64,000 bases of DNA from Brassica napus (Eukaryota; Streptophyta; Magnoliopsida; Brassicales; Brassicaceae), in the NCBI RefSeq assembly GCF_020379485.1, contig NC_063450.1:27628137-27692136 (forward strand), written 5' to 3'. A program made the translations under genes and the position numbers. Each line of letters starts with the position of its first letter. The first letter of the stretch is position 1. Shown here one piece after another: positions 35,194 through 46,541 of this stretch. Below the pieces are notes generated by a model. It saw only the letters and a program-made list of their open reading frames with translations, had not been told where the DNA came from and ran no database searches.

Positions 35194-36616
35194 ATTCTCC
35201 CCCACTAGAAAAGAATTCTTCCCCGAATTCTGGATCGCGTTCTCACCTCTCTCAACGTTCTCGAATATCCCGGGGTGGTTAACCCTCAGATGAAACTCAG
35301 GTTCCCACACATCCTCGTGGATTCCATCCCTCTCCCAGCGAACTAGCACCATCTTTACTTTCCGTCCGCGGTTATCCACATCCTTTTCGTCCACAATCTT
35401 CACTGGTTTGCTAACCAATGACAGGTTGCGCATCTGCAGGTGGACGCGGCAGGATTAACTCGGATTCTCGTACCACTTTCCGTAGCACAGAGATGTGGAA
35501 CACATCATAAAAGTCAGACAATTCTAACGGTAGTGCCAGCCGGTACGTAACTGTACCAATCCTTTCTTTTATCACGTACGGGCCCATGTACCTGGGTCTC
35601 AACTTCTTCAACTTCCGGTTTGGGTCACTCCCTCGGAAGGTCCTCATTTTTAAATACACCTCGTGTCCTACTGAAAACTCTAGATTCTTTCTGTGTTTGT
35701 CGGCGTAACTCTTCTGACGGTCATGTGCTACTTTCAATCTTTTCTTGAGGAGTTCCACGTGCTCAATCGTTTCTCCGACCAGTTCAGGAGTCATATCTCG
35801 TTTCTCCCCCACTTCGGTCCAACATAAGGGGGTTCGACAGAGTCGACCGTACAACGCTTCGTAAGGAGACATTTCAATGCTCGCGTGGTAGCTGTTGTTA
35901 TAAGAGAACTCCACTAATAGTAGATACTCGCCCCATCTACCTCCCCATTCCAAGACACTCGACCTAAGCATGTCTTCATTTGTCTGGATGGTCCTCTCGG
36001 ACTGTCCATCCGTCTGGGGGTGGTAGGCAGTGCTAAGGTAAACCTTTGTTCCTAATGCCCTCTGGAACACCTGCCAGAAGTTTGAGGTAAATGTTGGGTC
36101 CCGGTCAGATACTATGCTTGCAGGTACCCCGTGTAGCTTCGCTATCCTGTTCAGGTATTCTCGCGCTAGGTCCTCGGTCTTATCGGTGGTCCGTATAGGC
36201 AGAAAATGAGCCATCTTTGTCAGACGATCGACTATAACCCATACTGCATCCCGGTTTCCCGTGGTCCTTGGTAGTCCCGTGACGAAGTCCATTGTCACCA
36301 TATCCCACTTCCACTGGGGTTGGGGTAGTTCTTGCAGTAGTCCTCCTGGAACTCCACGTTCCACCTTAACCAACTGACATGTCTGACACCGGACGATCCA
36401 CATAGTAACATTTCTCTTCATTCCCTCCCAATGGTAGTACCGTTTCAGGTCCTGGTACATCTTTGTCCTCCCCGGGTGAATCGCGAATTGCGACTGGTGG
36501 GCATGCGCCAGTAACTCGTCCCTTAAGTTTCCTCCATGAGGTACGCACACTCGGCCTTTAAACAGGATGGTACCATTCCCGGCCGTACGGTACCCACTCA
36601 CCTCCTTGTCAACCAT
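34891..36616 (-). pseudogene. Gypsy integrase with chromodomain-like tail, frameshifted
   Basis: 35411-36616 is a 401-residue frame with the integrase zinc finger (HAHQSQFAIHPGRTKMY ... CQTCQLVK), catalytic core (Asp in VTMDFVTGLP; Asp in IVSDRDPTF; Glu in TDGQSERTIQ) and the plant Gypsy carboxy-terminal block (KKLRPRYMGPYVIKERIG, FYDVFHISVLRK). All three catalytic residues are present. The frame stops after QPVIG and continues in the next frame from 35433 (VKMVLVRWERDGIHEDVWEP), a chromodomain-like segment of the kind that steers chromoviruses to certain chromatin. The remainder down to 34891 runs into the LTR. One frameshift at about 35415 is therefore the main lesion. Confidence 0.9.
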
Positions 36617-38165
36617 CCCTTAGAGAGTGGAGTCCGCTTGATGGGCCTTACTGATGCGACTCAGTAGATCAGCTTGTTCCACGACTTACAACCCGACACC
36701 CTCCTCATTTACTGTTGTCACACAGAGGTGTAGGTTCGTTAGGGACGTAACGAGTTCCTGAGTTTCCTTGGCTCCAGAAACATCAGATTTCCTCCGGCTT
36801 AAGGCGTCCGCCACCATGTTTGCCTTCCCGTGGTGGCAATCGATGTCCAGGTCATAATCTGCTAGCAGCTCCATCCATCTGCACTGCCGTAGGTTCAAGT
36901 CCCCTTGGGTGAAGACATATTTTAAGCTCTTGTGATCCATGAAGATCCGCACCTTTTTCCCCGTACAGATACGATCGCCAGATCTTAAGAGCGAAGAACA
37001 CCGCTGCTAGCTCTAGGTCATGCATTGGGTAATTCGTCTCGTATTACCGCAGTTGTCTGGACGCGTAAGCGATTACCCTCTCATCCTGCATGAGCACATA
37101 TCCCACTCCAACTCCGGATGCATCAGTGTAGACCACAAATGGCACCCCAGGTTTGGGTAGGACAAGTACTAGGGCTCTGGTCAGCGTTTCCTTTAGTTGT
37201 TTGAATCCATCCTCACATGCCTTTGTCCATTCGAACTTAACCTCCTTACCAGTAAGTCGGGTGAAGGGCCTTGCTGTTGTGGCGAAACCTGAAACGAATT
37301 TACGGTAGTATCTTGCTAACCTGAGGAAGCTTCGAATTTCGGTTGTGTTACTCGGTGTTGGCCATTTTGCGATTGCTGCGATCTTCTCTGGGTCCACTGC
37401 TATCCCTGCCTCGGAAATCACGTATCCTAAGAACCTGATCTTCCGTTGCCAAAAACTTCACTTGCTAAGCTTAGCATATAATCCATGCTCTCTTAACTTG
37501 TCCAGCACTATACTCAAGTGGCATCCGTGGTCCTCCCGGTTCTTGGAATAGATCAGGATATTGTCAATGAAGACTATCACACATTGGTCCAGATACTCTC
37601 TGAAAACGTCATTCATTTATCCCATGAAGGCCGCCGGAGCATTAGTAAGCCCAAAGGGAATTACCACGAATTCGTAATGTCCGTACCTGGTACGTAAAGC
37701 CGTTTTCTTAATATCCCCTTCGTGAATAGGAATTTGGTGATAGCCCGAAGCAAGGTTGATCTTTGAAAACCATGTGGCTCCTTCCAATTGGTCCATGAGT
37801 TCATCTATGCGGGGTAGAGGGTACTTGTTTTTGATGGTCACCTTGTTTAATCCTCTGTAGTCGATACACAATCGAAGGCTTCCATCCTTCTTTTTGACGA
37901 AGAGCACTGGCGCACCCAATGGCGAACTACTTGGGCGTATGAATCCTTTCTCCACTAGTTCCTCCAGTTGCTTCTTAAGTTCGGCCATCTCCGCCGGTGC
38001 CACTCGGTAGGGAGCCCTGGAAACCGGGGCAGTTCCGGGTTCTAGCTCGATCGTAAAGGCATTATTTCGGTGCGGTGGGGGTCCGCGTAAAGGTTCAAAC
38101 ACATCCGAATACTCCGCAGCTATCGGAATATTTCTCAGATCTGGTGCTTCAGTCTCCCCCACCAT
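36617..38165 (-). pseudogene. Gypsy reverse transcriptase and RNase H with stops
   Basis: One frame covers the palm and fingers ([70 protein letters not shown]) and RNase H ([20 protein letters not shown]). It is broken by stops at 37617-37619, 37458-37460 and 37044-37046. The usual second catalytic Asp of the FIDD box is Asn here (codon AAT, 37560-37562), so polymerase activity would be lost even without the stops. The DNA to about 36686 continues RNase H in another frame ([20 protein letters not shown]) and leads into integrase. Confidence 0.93.
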
Positions 38166-38176
38166 TTCTATTGTGG

Positions 38177-38590
38177 CTAGGAAGGCTTCTCCTCCCTTCT
38201 GATTGCTTCTTCAGCATGAACCATCGATATCACGGATACCCTGGTCCGAGTTCTCATTCCCTTATACACGATTTGTCTTCCCTCCAGCGGTATCCAGACA
38301 CATGCCTTGGCACATTCGACTACAGCTCTGTGCTGTGCTAGCCAATCCATTCCCAATATCACTTCGTATCGCCCCAGCTCTAACTCCAGTAGGTCCCCCG
38401 GTAGGTTCACTACTGCGAGGATCACCGGCACCTCTTCATACTTTCCCCTCGTCGCCATTTTCTCTGTACCCGCAGTCTCGACCCCCGTCACCATGGTGTT
38501 GAAATTCCCCTTAAAGTTCCACTCACGTGTAAGTTTAGGGCTTACAAAACTTTGAGTGGCCCCAGTGTCGAAGAGAGTGAATGATGTCAC
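38177..38590 (-). pseudogene. Gypsy aspartic protease
   Basis: A 137-residue frame with the active-site motif FDTGATQSFVS near its start and YEVILGMDWLAQHRAVVEC, a signature of plant Gypsy protease leading into reverse transcriptase. It is separated from gag and RT by stops, so it would not be released from a normal polyprotein. The domain itself looks undamaged. Confidence 0.88.
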
Positions 38591-38800
38591 TCCTCCGACC
38601 GCGACGGATCCTACACATTACTAACGCTAAGCTACGCGATGTCTAACGGTTCTTTTCACAAAACATACTCGTACTGTTAAAGACAAGGACATACCCGCGA
38701 TTGGTTCGGCTCCTTCATGACCCTCGACTGCGTACGCTCGTGGCCTTGCTGCTAGTCCTCTCTGCTATTGGGGTTGTGCTCCCCCCGCGTTCCCTCCTGG

Positions 38801-39930
38801 TTACATTGGACAATCCCAGGACATGTGACCTTCTTGGCCACAATGATAACAGCGCCCTCGATGGGCAGCTTCCGGGCGTCCTTGTCTCTCCCTCAGACAA
38901 TCCCTCGCGATGTGACCGTGCTGTCCATAGTTGTAGCATGCTCCCATCCGACATTCTCCCGGGTGTAACCGTCCACACCTCCCGCATGGGGCCCTTGCCG
39001 GGGCAGTCTTGGTCAGGGGTGGTGAATCCCGGGGCCGCTTGGCACCCTGATTCTGGGAGGCCTGGTTTCGTCGTCGCTCCTCCTCAAGCCCTGTTTCTTG
39101 TTCAGCGGCCTTCTCGATCAGTTCATGGACATCACGGTAATCTCGCACATTGCAGCTGTTCCTCAGTTCTATCATCATTCCCTTGAGGAACCGGCGGACT
39201 AAATCGTGGTCACTCAGGTAGTGTCCCGCAAACCTCCTGAGTCGGTTGAATTCGTCCCCGTAGTCTCTCACGTTCCTGGTCCCGTGAAGGATGTCCTGAA
39301 ACTTGCTTTCCATTCCATCCATTGCTTCCAAGGGAAAGTACTTTCCGTTGAATGCTTCCAGGAAGTCATTCCAAGTCAAACATATTCCATGTGCTCTTCC
39401 AACCACTTCTTCCCACCACACTAGCGCGTCGTCCTTGAGGTGGTGGACAACCAGATCCCTACGGAACTCGGGTGGGCACCGTGCAGAAACGAAATTCCTC
39501 TAGAGTTGGCGCCTCCAATTATCTGCGGTAATTGCATCGATCTTTCCGTTGAAAAACTCCATCTGCATACTCTTCATATGCCTCATCATGTCCCATAGTT
39601 GGGCCCTGGGGCTTGCACCACTATAGGCGCCGCCAGTGGTGGTGGTGGCGGATTCTGGCCCGCCCCAGGTGGTATGGGGGCGTCCCCCGCCCCTGCTGCG
39701 GCTTCACCGTTGGGCAGTTGTCCCCCATAAGCTTCTCGGTACCTTTGCAGTTCTGCCAGGAGTGCTGCATTCACTGCGTTTGGTCCCTCTGTTGGGTTCT
39801 CGTTCATTGGTGCAGCCACACTCTGACTTTCTGCCTCGCTGGAGGCCTGAGTCGTAGACCTGGTGACCCGTCGTGCCGCTCGTTGGGCGGTCGCGGCTGT
39901 CCTTGCAACTTTGGTGTTCTTGGGAGGCAT
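38801..39930 (-). pseudogene. Gypsy gag, broken
   Basis: 39586-39930 is the amino-terminal part (MPPKNTKVARTAATAQRAAR), Ala/Pro-rich. The frame is lost between about 39422 and 39585 and resumes at 39421-38801 with the capsid-like domain (WNDFLEAFNGKYFP, FQDILHGTRNVRDYGDEFNR) and two zinc knuckles (CYNYGQHGHIARDC and CYHCGQEGHMSWDC). The first knuckle has Tyr-Asn between Cys and Tyr, in place of the second Cys (CxxC), so its metal binding is doubtful. Gag would form the particle and bind the RNA. Confidence 0.9.
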
Positions 39931-40179
39931 CCTGTTGACAAGCGAAGAGACATTTAGACACTGTTCTACTCAAGTTCGTTTGCTTACCGACCAAGCTAGG
40001 AGTTTCGGTCCGAGTGGTGCTTTTTATTTCGACATTCGTCGAATCAATATTTTGAAAACACTTTTACAAACATTTGAAAGGAGTTCTTTTGAAAATCCGA
40101 CTTTTATCTACTTCTACCCAACCCTTCCCTTACCCACCCGGAACAGCACCGGGTGAGTTTAACCGGCTCTGATACCAAT
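39931..40179 (-). other. Gypsy 5' leader and primer binding site
   Basis: Short untranslated leader between gag and the 5' LTR on the minus strand. On the plus strand GCTCTGATACCA (40168-40179) is the complement of the TGGTATCAGAGC primer site. Confidence 0.9.
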
Positions 40180-41356
40180 TGTGACGGCCCTGGCCCGGTG
40201 ATCCTTATCAAAAATCATCATACAACTCATTTCGTCCAACAACTCTTATTAAAACCCAACTTAAGGACAAAAATATCCAGTGAAATCTTAAAGAAAATGT
40301 TTGAGAAATAAGGAAAAACTCGAGAAAACACTTGCACCATACGGACTTCTACTCCTGCTCCCTCTCGGCCATACCTGTAAGAAGAGAGGTGAGTACGAAT
40401 TACTCAGTGAGGGCAGGTTCTAGGAACCCACGAACTCAACTCAGGAGAAGCAAGCAATCACAGGTCATGAGTTAATGAGATCTATTATGCAATAATCAAC
40501 CACCCGACCATGAACTAATGCAACCTACTATGCACGTTTTTATATCCCATCTCTCGCGGCTGGCTCGTCTTATCATCCCCCGTGGATAGCTCTCGTTAGG
40601 CCACTACCCCACAGGTTCCTGCGGGTGCCTCGTTAGGCACTACCCCACAGTTCCCATAGGTGCCTAGCGTAGAGCTACTACCCCACGGCTTACACCTCAC
40701 ATACTCTATATGATCACCCATTCTCATACTTATCCTTAACGTCATTCACTTATCCATTCACATTTACTGTCTCGACATCTTATCGTCACTTCGTTGTCAA
40801 CCTAGCATGTCTAAGGATTTCATCACATCAACACATACCATATTTCATAACACTTAAATCTATCACATATCACATCAACACATACCATATTTCATAACAC
40901 TTAGATCTATCACATATCACATCAACACATACACCTAAGATCTAGATCTGATTAACAAAGGACTATGTCCCATTGGTTTACTCAACCTGAAGTGAGTCAC
41001 AACCAAGTCCTCACCTTAGCTTATTGCAGTGGTAGATCTGGATCTAGAATGGGAGGGACGGTCACTTCTCGGGATCTTATGGTTCAGATCTAAGTTGGTT
41101 ACACGAAACCGAATCAAGGAGGCGACGGCTAGGTGCTCGGGTGCGGCGGTCGGCTTCGACAGAGGCAGGAGGTCGGCGGCTGTGAGAGGCGGCGGCGGGG
41201 TTCTGCTCGGGCAGGGCTTCGCTTGTTGTCTCTCTTGTGACTGAATCCTAAGGGGATATCCCTTTTATAAGAAATGGGAGGGGTTATATCTAGGGTTTCT
41301 CTTTTTTAGGCCTCTAGCACTTGGGTTTCATTTTGGGCCGGGCCCGTGATGTTACA
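40180..41356 (-). repeat. 5' LTR of the Gypsy element (right)
   Basis: 1177 bp, matching 33962-35193 with point differences and about 50 bp missing near 41150. It has the same 48-bp tandem units (about 40820-40930). Confidence 0.95.
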
Positions 41357-41361
41357 ATTTT

Positions 41362-42019
41362 ATTTTTCAAACTGAAAATTTACAAGATCTTCAATATACC
41401 CATTGGGATCAAGGGATCATGAATGATGATGAATAACTCTTCTGAAGCCAAATCACGAATGTCACAAATGGAATATTTCTGAAGAGCTACTTTTTTAGAC
41501 GTCTCACCTCCCAAAAAAAGAGACTCTGAAATATGGAGTAGATAGATAGATGCTCTCATGGTTTATCACATCTCAGTTCATTATGAAAGATGCAAAAGTA
41601 ATTGTCATTTATATATCCTACGTCTACGTAAAAGAAGAGTTTTTTTTTTTTTTGAAACAAGAAGAGTAAAAAGAAGGGTTTAGGATACAAAAAAAAGAAA
41701 AATAAATGGTGCTCAAAATGGTTGGCCAACGGTAACCTATTAGCTTAGGTGCCAATTGTTTGAACAATAAAAGGGCTTCAAAGGCCCAAATATTTGGCGC
41801 ATTAGATGAATGGCGAACATCAATCATGTTACAGAGCTTTCAAGCCTCACTGACTAACTCATGCCAAAAGCCTCACTGACTAACTCATGCCAAAAGCCTC
41901 ACTGACTAACTGCTGTCTGATCACTAAACTTCGTCATAGAGATATGTCTCCTTTGATTCTAGTTCTAGCCTCTAGGGTTCTTGTCTGGTTTGAAATAAAA
42001 TGTGATGCATTAAAGTGTG
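41362..42019. other. Spacer before the pseudouridine synthase pseudogene
   Basis: AT-rich DNA with a T-run near 41640 and a small tandem repeat (41842-41911). It may hold introns or earlier decayed exons of the pseudouridine synthase gene, but none could be read. Confidence 0.5.
41842..41911 (+). repeat. 26-bp tandem repeat, 2.7 copies
   Basis: AAGCCTCACTGACTAACTCA plus six bases repeats at 41842, 41868 and 41894 (partial) without visible differences. Confidence 0.92.
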
Positions 42020-42570
42020 AGACTGAGAGAAATTTCTGTTATGCAGAGAAGGAAAAATAAATGTTTAACAGCAGACCCGGCTTCCACAACCACCAAAAAC
42101 CAAAGCAGCAGACCCGGCTTCGAATCACTACATTCTCTCCTTCGATGCCAATACAATGATCATTCTCGACGGAGAATACTTTGTCAAGTGTGAAGTTGTT
42201 GGACCACTACAAGGGAAGGAGGTAAAGATAGCATAATAAGATAGTGTTTTAGCCTATAATGCTATCGTTGACCTAACCCTTTTTTTAAGATAGCGTTTTT
42301 TTACGCATGCTATGTTATATTTTCGGAGTCTAAGTTGTGTAACACTTTTTATTTTATATAGCTTTGGTAATCTTCAAACGCTATGTATGGTTTAGGCGGA
42401 AAATTATTTCATTCTCCCGGTTAAAGTACTTAGACAATTTCATCGTTTTTGTCCCTTCCCTCTCAGTCTCGAGTTTCCCTCTCACTCCTTTTTTCACATC
42501 TCTTTGTTTCGGGAAAATCTCGGCTGACTCAATTGAATTCTCTCATCTCCTCTCGATCTCAAAAGCTAGT

Positions 42571-43006
42571 AGATTTCTTCTTCGATAAAGTTTCTCCGCG
42601 AACCAGATCTGGATTTAAAACCCGTGGGGTTCTAGAGTCTTCGGAATTCGATTGAAGGTTTGATTTTTCGGTGTAATCGATAATTATATGGATCTAGGGT
42701 TTCAAAATGTTAATTATTTAGGATTTTTGACCGATTTTGGGAATTTTTACAGAGAATCATCGGCAGCTCAAGATCTATCTCGGAAGCTGAGGTATTTATA
42801 ATTGTAGGGTTTTTATTTGAGAAAGGGGTTTCAATGTTTCTGTTGACTAATTAAGGCTTTTAAAATAGGTTTCACAGACAGCTTTTGGTGGTGGGTTCAA
42901 GCTGAGGTATTTGTAATTTCATAGACAGATTGTAGTGTTAAGTGATTTAGTTTTGTCTAACTTTAATCGATTTTGATTTCTTTTGCAGATTATCTTTTAC
43001 AAGATA
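42571..43006 (+). repeat. Duplicated CACTA segment, copy 1
   Basis: 436 bp beginning AGATTTCTTCTTCGATAAAG and ending TCTTTTACAAGATA, repeated at 46097-46531 with only scattered base differences and a one-base length change. It looks like 5' untranslated exon and intron sequence of the element's gene (TTTTGCAG acceptor near 42988). Confidence 0.92.
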
Positions 43007-44368
43007 CTAGGATAAGACCTGCGCCTTGCGCAGGGTAAATTTATATGGAAATTATTTAAGAAATATTGTATGGAAAAAAATTATATTATTGATCGAATTA
43101 ATATATTTGGCCCTTAAACAATTTTTTCAATTTTTTTTGTTAAGTACATAATTTGTTTACTAATGAACTGATCCCAATTTTAAAAATATTTTAGGTCAAA
43201 AAATTATTTATCCCATAAAAACCTAACGTTTAGGTCGAAGAATCTCATGCCTACTATTTGGTTACAATGAAACTATGTTAGCTCGGTTTTATATCATGAT
43301 TTAGCAATTTAAAAGTTAATTATGGTTATGAGAATTTACGTTCACGTGCCAATCCTATCTATCTTTGATATTTTTTTTTTTTTGTGTCATTTTGGTTATT
43401 GCTCGATATAAATATTGATTTTTGAGTTTATTCTCATTTCTTTCATTTATTTTGGCCTGAGATTTAGAAATTTTTAAGATTCAAAATTATAAAAGAGATA
43501 TATACTTAGGTTAAGATCTGTGCCTTGTGCAGAATAAATACTTATTTTATATTTTTCTGCATAATATGAAATAATAAATAATAATTATATATTAAATAAC
43601 TAAAAAATCAGTGACTATTATGTAATAAATTGGCTTGCACATATAAATCAAATGACCGCTCTTGTCTATTCGCATCCATTTTAGAATAAAAATCAAACAA
43701 TCAATCTTCTCTATCGTATATGATATATAATTAAATTTAAACGATATGAAGTATATATATATATATATATATATACAAAAACACTTATTAAAATAAAATT
43801 ATTTATTTATATGATTTTATTATCATTGTATCTTATTATAGAAAAAAATTTAAACATTGATCACAAAAGTTTATGTGAGAATTTTAACAGTTTTAGTAAT
43901 TTATACTCGTTTTAAAAAATTGAAAATACAACATATACAAAAAAATCTAAATTTTTAATATATGATTAATGTAATTGTGTAATTTATTTTAATAGTAAAG
44001 AATTAAACAAAAATGATAGAAAACATACAGATTATTAGCAAATCTTCATTATTTAAAATCATTTAATTACTATATATATCATAATCACATTAGGTAATTC
44101 CGTAGGTTTTATTTAAGGAAATAATATATGATAAATATCCACCTTGCTTTAATTAATATCATATGATATCATATAGTTGATATTAAATGTTTCTAATGAG
44201 ATATAAAAATCGAATTGGACCAACATGTTTTTTAATTTTAATGTGAAGGTGACACGTATGATTAATTAACTACCTAATTGATTAACACATAAACAAGAGA
44301 TTTTTTTTTAATTATTACAAAATTAAGGTTACATCTTTTCAAATGTTCCTCAATTAATATATAGGGGA
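43007..44368 (-). mobile_element. Helitron, 1.4 kb, nested in the CACTA element
   Basis: On the minus strand the left end reads CCCTGCGCAAGGCGCAGG (hairpin), then TCTTATC and CTAG at 43007-43010, followed by T. At the right, TCCCCTATATATTAATTGAG starts at 44368 with A on its outer side, a common Brassicaceae Helitron 5' terminus. It is AT-rich and non-coding. A second, decayed 3'-end-like copy (AGATCTGTGCCTTGTGCAGA) occurs near 43515. The right flank is not CACTA sequence, so this Helitron is part of a larger rearranged insert. Confidence 0.75.
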
Positions 44369-44473
44369 TTTTGGAAGCGCAGTAATTAGCGGGCCACTAC
44401 AAATGAAACAAACGCAAATGGTGTTCTTGTACATCTAAAGACGTGTGGGTTATCGTCTCAACAACAACACTAA

Positions 44474-44713
44474 GAGCATCTTTATCCCTAAACTCCAATG
44501 GGGTTTCTTTAATTTTTTTTTTCTTTTTTTAGGATTAAAAAAAAAATAAAAAATACACCAATCACAGGTCGTCACGTGTCTGTGAGATCCACGAACAGTG
44601 CATAAAACTCAAAGTAAACGGTTTTTATTTCACACTTTTGGTGACCGATTTTAAGGAAATTTGTGGAGCCTACAGGGAAAGAAACCCATTAACAAACCCC
44701 AATAATTGTGCTC
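44474..44713. mobile_element. Tourist-like (Harbinger) MITE
   Basis: A 240-bp element with ends GAGCATCTTTATCCC and, inverted from the right, GAGCACAATTATTGG, flanked by TAA (44471-44473 and 44714-44716). A GGGGTTT-type block lies inside both ends. Non-coding. Confidence 0.7.
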
Positions 44714-46031
44714 TAAAGTCTCGTATGTGCAGAAACTTTTACTTGATAAAAAGAACTATAACGACCATCAAAATAATAGTAATACAATCTTGTAACTACA
44801 GGTAAAGTACATTTGCATATATACAAATTCTAGATCAACGTCTTATCTTAGATCTCAAACATAAAGTTTGGTTAAATATGTCTTGTAACTATTACAATCT
44901 AAAGACATGGCATGTGTTTAGATCTAAACTCTTGTTCATGCATCATTATATATAAGTAAACAACTGATTGCAAACAGTTTTTGTAATTTTTATATCTATC
45001 AACTAAATGTCCAATATGAGAAGCTGTATAGTTTTTATGTGACATTATGATTCCAAGATATACGATGGACCCACAACGTTTTACACGCCGAGATTAATAA
45101 TATGAAAACTAGGATAAAACCTACGCAAGGAGTTTATTTCTATATATTATCGATAATTTTTTTATATATTTGATAATTTTATTAATATATATACAATATT
45201 TTTTGTTGTTATTATATAATTTCTTTCCGATGGATCAGATCAATTTTTATTAAAAATTATGGAACAAAACTATAATTAATACATCATGGGTTGATCGGAT
45301 TGGACATGAAACAAATTATTACATAAAAAACTTATTTTTTTCATTGAACACATTCTTGAAAAAAGTGAACAGTATTGTTTTCACAGTTGAATTATTTTAA
45401 CTTTTATCTTCCATATGGTTTTGAAATCTTTCAAATCAACCATCAAATTGATACAAGTCATTTTAATGTTTTTAGTCGTATACTTAAGGAAAACTTACAT
45501 TTTTATAATTTAAAGTCGTTTAAAAAAATTCAAAATATAACATATAAGAAAAAATTTAACATATAAGAAAAATATAACATGTAAGGTATCCTCATTTTTG
45601 TATTTTAAAGTCGTTTTTTTAGAAAAATATAACATATAAGGTTTTCTTATTTTTGTAATTTAATGTTATTTTAAAAAATTCCAAATATAACATATAAGAA
45701 AAAATCTAATTTTTTTATTATATGGTTAATGTGATTCTTTATTTTTTTAATAATATAAAATTAAACAAAATGAAGAATGATGCAAAAATTGTTATCAAAT
45801 CTTTATTATTCATAATCATTAATTACCATATATATGTAAATAATATTAGGTAATTTCGTAGCTTTTATTTAGGGAAAAAATACATACTTCTTATATTTTA
45901 GGTTAATATAATGTTCTCTAGTGGACATTAAACAAATTATGACATAAAAACCTTATTTTTTCTCTCGAACACACTCTTGAAAAAGTGAGCAGTATTGTTT
46001 TCACAGTTGAATTATTTTGCTTTTATCTTCT

Positions 46032-46093
46032 ATATGGTTTTGAAAGCTTTCAAATCAACCATCAAACTGATTTGAAAGCTTTCAAAACCATAT
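46032..46093. repeat. Perfect 26-bp inverted repeat with 10-bp loop
   Basis: Left arm 46032-46057 and right arm 46068-46093 are exact reverse complements (core TGAAAGCTTTCA in each). The loop is ACCATCAAAC. The right arm plus GGAAGAT also equals the inverted complement, with one difference, of an upstream piece near 45405-45440. Confidence 0.95.
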
Positions 46094-46096
46094 GGA

Positions 46097-46531
46097 AGAT
46101 TTCTTCTTCGATAAAGTTTCTCTGCGAACCAGATCTGGATTTAAAACCCGTGGGGTTCTAGAGTCTTCGGAATCGATTGAAGGTTTGATTTTTCGGTGTA
46201 ATCGATAATTATATGGATCTAGGGTTTCAAAATGTTAATTATTTAGGATTTTTGAGCGATTTTGGGAATTTTTACAGAGAATCATCGGCAGCTCAAGATC
46301 TATCTCGGAAGCTGAGGTATGTATAATTGTAGGGTTTTTATTTGAGAAAGGGGTTTCAATGTTTCTGTTGACTAATTAAGGCTTTTAAAATAGGTTTCAC
46401 AGACAGCTTTTGGTGGTGGGTTCAAGCTGAGGTATTTGTAATTTCACAGACAGATTGTAGTGTTAAGTGATTTAGTTTTGTCTAACTTTAATCGATTTTG
46501 CTTTCTTTTGCAGATTATCTTTTACAAGATA
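46097..46531 (+). repeat. Duplicated CACTA segment, copy 2
   Basis: 435 bp nearly identical to 42571-43006. After this copy the element's coding sequence resumes without a gap (ATTTGCAACGTATGTG), so this copy is the one contiguous with the gene. Confidence 0.92.
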
Positions 46532-46541
46532 TTTGCAACGT

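Larger units (their letters stand above)
33962..41356 (-). mobile_element. Ty3/Gypsy LTR retrotransposon, complete ends, dead
   Basis: LTRs at 33962-35193 and 40180-41356 are flanked by the 5-bp duplication ATTTT (33957-33961 and 41357-41361), giving a 7395-bp insertion. The coding strand is minus: 5' LTR at the right, primer site TGGTATCAGAGC (about 40168-40179, complementary to initiator tRNA-Met), gag, protease, reverse transcriptase, RNase H, integrase, then the purine tract AGTGGGGGAGAA beside the left LTR. This is the Gypsy order. A chromodomain-like tail on integrase suggests a chromovirus. Stops in gag and pol and an altered RT active site make it inactive. Confidence 0.95.
44369..46096. 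other. Rearranged AT-rich insert with Helitron-like ends
   Basis: The segment includes a Tourist-like MITE (44474-44713), another Helitron-3'-like end (CTAGGATAAAACCTACGCAA at 45109), and a direct repeat of about 150 bp (45304-45456 and 45923-46060). Short AATATAACATATAAG repeats occur at 45535-45715, and a palindrome lies at 46032-46093. No gene. It joins directly to copy 2 of the duplicated CACTA segment. Confidence 0.7.

Noticed and set aside
38701..39186. 161-residue plus-strand frame
   Set aside because: It is antisense to gag of the Gypsy element.
45109..46060. A further complete Helitron starting at CTAG 45109
   Set aside because: No hairpin of normal quality and no matching TC end could be found to the right, so only the similarity of the end is reported.
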